From Lingula anatina (lineage: Eukaryota; Brachiopoda; Lingulata; Lingulida; Lingulidae), in NCBI RefSeq assembly GCF_001039355.2, contig NW_019775380.1:1034700-1075180 (forward strand): a DNA stretch of 40,481 nucleotides, read 5' to 3'. The notes under the pieces are model-generated. The model had not been told where the DNA came from and did not search any database. It saw only the letters and a list, made by a program, of their open reading frames with translations. Made by a program: the position numbers and the translations under genes. This document shows, one piece after another, positions 35,269 through 40,481 of this stretch. Each line of letters begins with the position of its first letter. The stretch's first letter is position 1.

Positions 35269-36524
35269 TATTTGTATTTTGTCAAATATTCAGCATTGGT
35301 AAGAAATATTAAAATTGGCCCTACATTTGAAGAATTTCTTTTCAGATTTGCATTTATAAAACACCAAGACTGGCAGACGTATGCACAGATGGATCCAGAG
35401 CCACCAGAAGTTGGACAGCTGTGTTTTGCGCGCTTCAGTGCAGACAACATGTGGTACAGAGCTAGAGTGGAAGAGCTTCCTGTTGGAAAAGCAAAGGTTT
35501 GTGAGCAAAGTAGTCATTTGAGTGTTATGAGGATTTCCCTTAGTTTATCTCATTGTGATTTACATGATGATTGGATAACTTTGTCTTTTATCAATTCTAC
35601 TGGTAGCTGCAGAGACTTGCTTTACATAGGAGGGTGGTAGAGGGGTAGCAAGCTCCCCAGTGGTGTATGTTTTAATAAGTACAATTCAAGGAGGTTTAAA
35701 GCATGTGTAGTGTTCTTATGTGGGCTTTATAGTCGTGTACCTGTTTTCCCCTTTTGAGGGTATGTGGTAGGACAGCATATTGAAGACAGATGCTGAATAT
35801 GAAAAGGTGAATAAATAAACAGAATGGAAAAATTATTTGTTTCACATAGCTACTTCACTCAGAAAATACTCAATGAGATTAATTTAATGTTTTATATACA
35901 ATACAATGAAGAGACAAATTGTGCCAAAGTAAGTTATATGAAAAGAAGTATTTAACTTCTCCAAACAAGAATCATGAGGCAGATAAGAGATAATCACTAA
36001 ACAGGTGAATGTTATGGATTAATGCATCCTGATACTAATTTCTTTGAGCTTGAAGTAACTAGCAAGATAAGGGGAAGATTTTGTTTAGGTAAAACTAACT
36101 TGTTATCTATGTTATAAATCTTGGTACATTGAAATTTTATATTTGGAAAAAAAAAAGATTAGTGGAGGACCTGGGTACAACTTGGTCCACATATTCGCTA
36201 GACTTAATGAATGCTGTCACATCTTTTACTTATGCTTTCATTAAAGTATGTTTGAAGAAAATGCTTCCACAGTGACTCAGCTTTGTACCAAATAAACTTT
36301 GTCATATTTATATCTTTTATTTCAAGATGCAAACTTACATTTTAAACATTTGTGACATGTACAGATTTTTATGAATGTTGCTTGAAAACAAAACTAAAAT
36401 AGAAATAAACATAAAGGAATAAACTGCATCCAAAGAAATTGGTTCTCCCATTAAACTTGCCGAAATACCAACCACCCTCCCCTCTCCTCCCCTCGAAGAG
36501 CTCTTTATGACTTAAATTATAGCC

Positions 36525-36580
<56 letters not shown>

Positions 36581-36763
36581 TCACAAAAAGTAATAATGCA
36601 TTTGCTGCTCAAAGACATCGTTTAAACAGACCCAAATTTCTTATGCATTATCTTTCAGAAAGGAGCTATGGTGCGTTTTGTAGACTTTGGTAACCTTGAG
36701 TTCGTACCCTATTGTTTTCTTCTACCATACAGAGATGGTGTTTTGCCTGAATTGCCCCATCAG
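28369..36763 (+). CDS. B-box / coiled-coil / Tudor domain protein (RNF17/Qin-like), 5' part
   Basis: Exons: 28369-28432, 29262-29353 (or 31556-31647), 29601-29644 (or 31903-31946), 32505-32570, 33045-33216, 33426-33512, 33715-33856, 34202-34240, 34900-35017, 35346-35496, 36659-36763. With one copy of exons 2-3 they join into 360 open codons. An in-frame TGA six bases before the ATG fixes the start. Residues 3-45 form a B-box-like zinc finger (Cys 3, 6, 15, 18, 29, 32; His 37, 44, 45). A Lys/Glu/Gln-rich probable coiled coil follows (about 50-170). The end is an extended Tudor module: NSLLSKHGHFWVQ, then VGQLCFARF, MWYRARVE and VRFVDFGN. Tudor proteins bind dimethyl-arginine in PIWI proteins and build germline piRNA granules; Drosophila Qin combines RING/B-box and Tudor domains. 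No RING is seen. Exon 11 ends at GTATGT, so the gene continues outside the window. Confidence 0.87.
28757..30103. repeat. Local duplication, first copy
   Basis: From the poly-G run at 28757-28772 to about 30103, this matches 31051-32390 almost throughout, covering exons 2-3 of the B-box/Tudor gene and their introns. Differences are scattered substitutions and short indels. Confidence 0.92.
29262..29644 (+). CDS. B-box/Tudor gene exons 2-3, first copy
   Basis: Exon 2 is 29262-29353 (92 nt, YCEECSKTVHFGRLGNHH, second half of the B-box). Exon 3 is 29601-29644 (44 nt, KKKEDLQTKIGEFS, start of the coiled coil). Both have AG/GT borders. The pair totals 136 nt, not a multiple of three, so the two copies cannot both be spliced in. 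Confidence 0.85.
30104..31049. other. Unique segment between the two local copies
   Basis: This follows the end of the first copy and has no counterpart at the end of the second. Near its left end is a hairpin-forming stretch (30125-30152, GACGAT..GCGC against GCGCATCGTC). It is less AT-rich than the flanking introns and has several CpGs, unlike its surroundings, so a transposon insertion in one haplotype is possible. No coding similarity is seen. Confidence 0.5.
31050..31050. other. Single N at the start of the second local copy
   Basis: The N lies between an A run and a G run. The sequence after it restarts the segment already seen from the poly-G run at 28757, as an assembly join at a homopolymer would. 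Confidence 0.8.
31051..32390. repeat. Local duplication, second copy
   Basis: This begins directly after the N at 31050, inside a poly-G run, and runs to about 32390, where sequence continues into the unique intron before exon 4. Confidence 0.92.
31556..31946 (+). CDS. B-box/Tudor gene exons 2-3, second copy
   Basis: Exons are 31556-31647 and 31903-31946. The protein matches the first copy except TKIEEFS in place of TKIGEFS (GAA for GGA); one His codon differs silently. This copy is continuous with exon 4 (32505-32570), whose peptide LKEQLEIRIEEF continues the coiled-coil pattern. Confidence 0.85.
32571..34899 (+). other. Introns 4-8 of the B-box/Tudor gene
   Basis: The introns are 32571-33044, 33217-33425, 33513-33714, 33857-34201 and 34241-34899, all GT...AG. 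The last contains the inverted-repeat element at 34468-34827. A CATC short tandem lies near 32600. Confidence 0.75.
34468..34827. mobile_element. Candidate MITE with 11-bp imperfect terminal inverted repeats
   Basis: GGTTCATGCAG at 34468-34478 faces CTGTATGAACC at 34817-34827, which is its reverse complement with one mismatch. Subterminal CTTGAATTTAG and CTTGAAAAGT words occur near both ends. No target duplication was found and there is no coding capacity. Confidence 0.4.
34900..36763 (+). CDS. Extended Tudor module exons of the B-box/Tudor gene
   Basis: The exons are 34900-35017, 35346-35496 and 36659-36763. They encode the leading strand and helix (SVYVNSLLSKHGHFWVQP, AWNTLEKMCIAI), the Tudor barrel (VGQLCFARFSADNMWYRARVE, then GAMVRFVDFGN) and the following linker (PYRDGVLPELPHQ). 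Trp-Tyr and the Phe/Asp-Phe-Gly-Asn loop are the usual aromatic-cage and core positions. The C-terminal half of the module is missing and must be encoded beyond the window. Confidence 0.9.
35233..35269. repeat. (TTTC)n microsatellite
   Basis: About nine units, roughly 75 bases before an exon acceptor. Confidence 0.95.
36531..36577. repeat. (GT)n microsatellite
   Basis: About 23 GT units, 80 bases before the acceptor of exon 11 of the B-box/Tudor gene. Confidence 0.95.
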
Positions 36764-36949
36764 GTATGTACAAATTATTTTTATACTTACAAAATTAGTA
36801 TTATTGTGTATTAAAGTGGAAAATGCTCTTTAAAATCCACAACGCATGACGATACTGAATTATAGTGCATTGAAGTTGAATTTTGATGATATTGAAATGC
36901 GCATATTTGGATAGGTTTAATATTTCCAGTGCAATTGATCATTTTCTAG

Positions 36950-37909
36950 TTAATTTAGAGACAGAAAGGTTTTTAATATGTTAGGTAAAGAGTCGAGTCT
37001 CTTGATACTGTAAAGTACGTTATGCGTCATTGAATTGCGGATGACAGTGCGACAAAGCTGCATTAAAGGCTTTGGTTGTGCGCCGAATTCTGGAAACTGG
37101 TTACGTGGGATGCCATTTTGTATCCATTTTATGTGGTAACTTGGAAACCTGTAACCAGTTTCGCACAGAAGCTCCAACAATGGCAGAGTAGCACTAACTG
37201 AAATTCTTTCATGCTGAAATAATTCCAGCACCATGTTAGCAATTATCTCCAAGGCTTCTGTACTGTTTGCAGCGTGGATGAAGGTTTCTAAGTGTTGGGC
37301 TGGTATCATGTATTTAGTATGCATTGTGAATCGTGTAAAAGCCCAGAATTTTTCAACGTCCATGAAAAAATGTTTGTTGGTTAGTCCCGTAGGATCAGCT
37401 CCTCGTTCCAGTAATGGCGGCATGAGGGTTGGGAAATAAGTGACTACAGCATGCAGTATCATGGCGTGCATGTGGATGGAGTATGAGTGATGGTGAACTG
37501 AGTGAACTATGTTCAAAATTGTAGACAACTCCTGAAGATTGGGATCCAGGCACGTCGTGATGACATCGAAAGGAATGTTTTGTTGCAAATTCTCCTGTAA
37601 ATCGGCCATCACTATATCCTTGATTATGTTTACATCAGTAGAGCATTGAGCTTGCAACAGGGCTACAACTAAAGGATTTGTTCCATCAGCAGATAGGTCT
37701 GCTCTGTCTTCATCTTTAAGTACCATTTTAACAATGTTGATTGATTTTTCGCGCACAGCAGTGAGCAGGAGATGGCGCCAGAAGTCAGGGGTCAGGCATT
37801 GTTGCTGTTTAGCTGTTTGAATGTAAGTGGAAACTGTATTGGTGTCATCTGCAGCTATGGCTGTCATCACTGTGGGGCACATTTTGTGCTTACTCCATGA
37901 CTTCCCCAT
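36950..37909 (-). CDS. Ankyrin-like SOCS-box protein (ASB-like), single coding exon
   Basis: An intact 319-residue frame starts in strong context (A at -3, G at +4). Residues about 280-319 form a SOCS box: PLMQLCRTVIR is the Elongin B/C-binding BC box (L-x3-C pattern) and LDSLPNILKTFLSL the Cullin-5 box, with IKRL between them, ending one residue before the stop as in ASB proteins. The upstream part is helical and fits degenerate ankyrin repeats, e.g. GTNPLVVALL and LLERGADPTGLTN. By family such proteins choose substrates for an Elongin-BC/Cullin-5/Rbx2 ubiquitin ligase. It lies on the opposite strand after the last visible Tudor exon, probably inside that gene's next intron. A TTTTTTATAG acceptor-like stretch ends six bases before the ATG, so a 5' UTR intron is possible. 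The substrate is unknown and the ankyrin count uncertain. Confidence 0.82.
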   Translation of the reverse strand: MGKSWSKHKMCPTVMTAIAADDTNTVSTYIQTAKQQQCLTPDFWRHLLLTAVREKSINIVKMVLKDEDRADLSADGTNPLVVALLQAQCSTDVNIIKDIVMADLQENLQQNIPFDVITTCLDPNLQELSTILNIVHSVHHHSYSIHMHAMILHAVVTYFPTLMPPLLERGADPTGLTNKHFFMDVEKFWAFTRFTMHTKYMIPAQHLETFIHAANSTEALEIIANMVLELFQHERISVSATLPLLELLCETGYRFPSYHIKWIQNGIPRNQFPEFGAQPKPLMQLCRTVIRNSMTHNVLYSIKRLDSLPNILKTFLSLN

Positions 37910-40009
37910 TGTAGCCTATAAAAAAGCATGTATTCTGGCATTTGCAAAAATTAATATTTTAAAAACAGGATTTTACTCCCTTTACTTAAATGAATAGAAT
38001 ATAACCAATTGCAACATTAATCTGAGATTTTAAAATTTCAGTTTACTGACTCAAAATAATCATACTTACTTAATCAAGTGTTACAAAATCAATTTTGTCT
38101 CGTTTGTATTTTTCCCATGAAGAATTTATATAATTCAAATACCTTTATGCAGAGAACAATAGTGAAAATAGAGTTAGTAACAGGAATTTAGATAACTCTT
38201 TCAGCTTTATTTTAGATAGGATACATATGGCAAAGTTGTAAATGAAATTTGTACTCATCTAAATGAAAGCTTTTTGGCAAAGGAAAAATTAAGCATGAGA
38301 ATGCAGTTTAGGATGCTGTTGACATGCATTATGAACCTAATGTGGTAAATTTTAATTTAAAAAGTTAATTTTTTTATGCAAAAACAAATTTATCTACAAG
38401 ATATTTTTGCAACAGTACATACCTGTTTTGCATACCAGTGTACCTGCCTGTCACGGTCTCACCATCTGTTTGGTAACATTCCCTACATCCATTTTATTAT
38501 ATGTAAGGGGTGGGCAGTTCCAACAGGTGGACGTGTTTGGTAGGTCAGTTTTATTTACTTTAACAACAAATGATTTTAAAAATATGAATATCCTTAAATG
38601 GAAGAATATATTGAAGGAATGCAAGGTTTTGTGAACTATGTGTATAAAGAGACTTTTAATGGAGATTCTGGAATTTATATGCACGTTAGATGAGTTTTTA
38701 TGGAACTGATCAAATTTTGAAGAAGTTGAAGCAAATATGTCAACTTCCTGGTCTGCCTTTTATCCCTCTTTTTGGTCTTATCCATATAAGTATTTATTTA
38801 GTGTTTATTACCTATGATAAAGAAATTAACTGGTTCTGGAAAGTCTACTTTTTTGTATAATTGAAAGCTGCTTCATTATCAAAACTTTCTTCAACCTTCC
38901 TAGTGAGAGGGAAGTACTTTTTTCCCTTTATAAAACATATGAATACTGAAAGACTGGTACTTCATTTATCTGTAGTGTTTTTTTTAAATTACTTATCTTT
39001 TTGATTATTTTAAAGTTACAGTAAGGCTATCTTATTATTTAAGAGTGTGTATGAATTGAGTCTGGTCTCCAGTATTTGCCCATGTCTTCCATATCTACCA
39101 CTTGCTCTTCAAAACCCATAACTGCTCGGATGTATTTTTTCTTCTTTGGTAGTTAAGTATGAGTTTTAGTTTTGTAATAAAGAAGAAATAAGTTCAGATT
39201 TGAGATTCATCATATAACTTGATATTAGTTAATGCAATTATATTCTTTGTGGTATGTTGCATGCATCATTAAAGCGTCTGCTGCCAAACTGTGGCCCCTG
39301 CTTTTAACCCCTGCTTTTAATTTACTTTTAAGTTTAATTGATTTCCTAATTAATTATTGGGAGGTTTTAATTGATAAAAATGCAGTTCTTGTATTTAGAG
39401 CCAGTTATATTGAAATATTTCTTCAAATCTTTTGCACATTTTGTGGTGAAATTCATGCACTTTTCTATTATTCCTTTTATTCTTTGTTTCACTTTTAGTC
39501 GAAATTTACTAGTGTAAGTGACTTAAAGGTCAATTTCTAAAGGGATCCTGCATTCTTGTACCTAAAAGTATGGTTTCAACGTATTTTCAATAGCCAAAAT
39601 CATTGTGCAAACAATATAGGGAAAATCCCACCAAAACAAAGAGAACAAAAAACTATTGTGCAGTGTGAATGTTTTGATGAAAGGATTTAACCAGCAGAAA
39701 TTTTAGAAGTCGAATTTGGCTATGCTCTGATGTTCCTTATGAATGCATAAAATGGAACCACCTTTAATGTGGAAAATTTCAAATTTAAATTGTCAAGGAA
39801 GTAATAGAAAATTTGGAAGTAAAATATTGGGAGAAATTATCTGGATATGGTGTATGGTTATCAATGACAGAAACCTTATATTTGATCAAAGGTTGCAAGA
39901 AAAATTAGTAAAATTTGATGATTTCATTTGGAGCAAATGAAATAATAGGGTACTTGATGCATTACAGACATCAGACTGACGAAAGAGGATGATGCCCACA
40001 TCTAATTTT
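37910..40009. other. AT-rich region after the SOCS-box gene
   Basis: This is probably the continuing intron of the B-box/Tudor gene. I looked for the exon completing the Tudor module and found none. The short frames near 38407-38684, 39232-39498 and 39743-39940 are of AT-rich composition without recognisable motifs. Confidence 0.6.
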
Positions 40010-40481
40010 TATGTACAGACACAGATGTGTCTGTACATATAGCCATCATCTGCGTCTGTCATCGCCGTCGTCGCTGTCGTCGCTGTCGTCGCCGTCGCCG
40101 TGCACTTTTACCGATAACATGATAAGTGGAAAACCATTTTACCTTTTGACTTGAAACTTGCAGAACTGATGAATATTCATAATACGCAGGTCAAGTTCGA
40201 AAATCAGCATGATCGGGTCACTTTTAGGGAATTTATGCTGTTTTTTCACTTTTTTCAGCATATATGCAGCACCGATAACACGATAAGTGGAAAACCATTT
40301 TACCTTTTGACTTGAAACTTACAGAACTGATGAATATTCATAATACGCAGGTCAAGTTGGAAAATCAGCATGATCGGGTCACTTTTAGGGAATTTATGCT
40401 GTTTTTTCACTTTTTTCAGCATATATGCAGCACCGATAACACGATAAGTGGAAAACCATTTTACCTTTTGACTTGAAACTT
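40010..40481 (+). repeat. 161-bp tandem repeat with palindromic and CGTCGC-rich left end
   Basis: The array opens with a 14-bp perfect inverted repeat with a 2-base spacer (40010-40039, TATGTACAGACACA and its complement). A CTGCGTCTGTC stretch and a CGTCGC/CGTCGT run follow (about 40060-40100). The unit CCGATAACAYGATAAGTGG then recurs at 40111, 40272 and 40433, a period of 161 bp, reaching the window edge. Copies differ by very few bases, so the array is young. Related but older copies lie at 160-300 and 1012-1415. Confidence 0.88.

Larger units (their letters stand above)
35018..36658 (+). other. Introns 9 and 10 of the B-box/Tudor gene
   Basis: Intron 35018-35345 holds a (TTTC)n microsatellite and intron 35497-36658 a (GT)n microsatellite. 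I see no other gene or RNA. Confidence 0.75.

Noticed and set aside
36950-37909. The ASB-like gene as a dead retrocopy
   Set aside because: The frame is fully open over 319 residues, has a strong start context, and both SOCS sub-motifs are intact at the very end.
39232-39940. Possible further exon of the Tudor gene or a transposon reverse transcriptase fragment
   Set aside because: The frames are AT-rich; no Tudor continuation or polymerase motif was found, and splice phases could not be matched.

Overview
The window is AT-rich eukaryotic DNA with short GT-AG-bounded exons, long introns, many microsatellites and small transposon relics. The gene set fits an invertebrate bilaterian animal such as a mollusc, brachiopod, echinoderm or hemichordate: a RIG-I-like receptor, sorting nexin 27, a B-box/Tudor protein and an ankyrin/SOCS-box-like protein. 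No species is assigned. There are no prokaryotic operons, CRISPR arrays or recognisable RNA genes. Coding parts were rebuilt by hand from splice sites and reading phase.

Layout from left to right. (1) Positions 819-2519 (+): the last two exons of a RIG-I-like receptor, carrying the end of the helicase and the zinc-binding C-terminal RNA-sensing domain; the 5' part lies outside the window. (2) Positions 2520-5844: the tail-to-tail interval before SNX27, with a possible solo LTR. (3) Positions 5845-28298 (-): a complete SNX27 gene (PDZ, PX and FERM-like modules) of 13 exons. Exons 2-4 occur twice because about 7.4-8.3 kb is duplicated in tandem, with a single N exactly at the junction. (4) Positions 28369-36763 (+): the 5' part of a B-box/coiled-coil/Tudor protein, transcribed away from SNX27, with only 79 bp between the two start codons. 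Its second and third exons are also duplicated, again with an N at the start of the second copy. (5) Positions 36950-37909 (-): an intact single-exon gene with a C-terminal SOCS box, lying downstream of the last visible Tudor exon and probably inside an intron of that gene. (6) Positions 40010-40481: a 161-bp-period tandem repeat entering from the right edge, with diverged relatives in the RIG-I-like receptor intron.

The genes do not form a known joint pathway. By family they act in antiviral RNA sensing, endosome-to-plasma-membrane recycling with retromer, germline/piRNA granules (Tudor protein) and Cullin-5 ubiquitin ligase substrate recognition. Both local duplications would break the reading frame if both exon sets were spliced in, the copies encode the same or nearly the same protein, and each second copy starts at an N. 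Uncollapsed haplotypes in the assembly are therefore the leading explanation. The most interesting biological features are the tight head-to-head SNX27/Tudor promoter, the nested SOCS-box gene, and the foldback, MITE-like and tandem repeat families in the introns. I found no clear undescribed multi-gene system.
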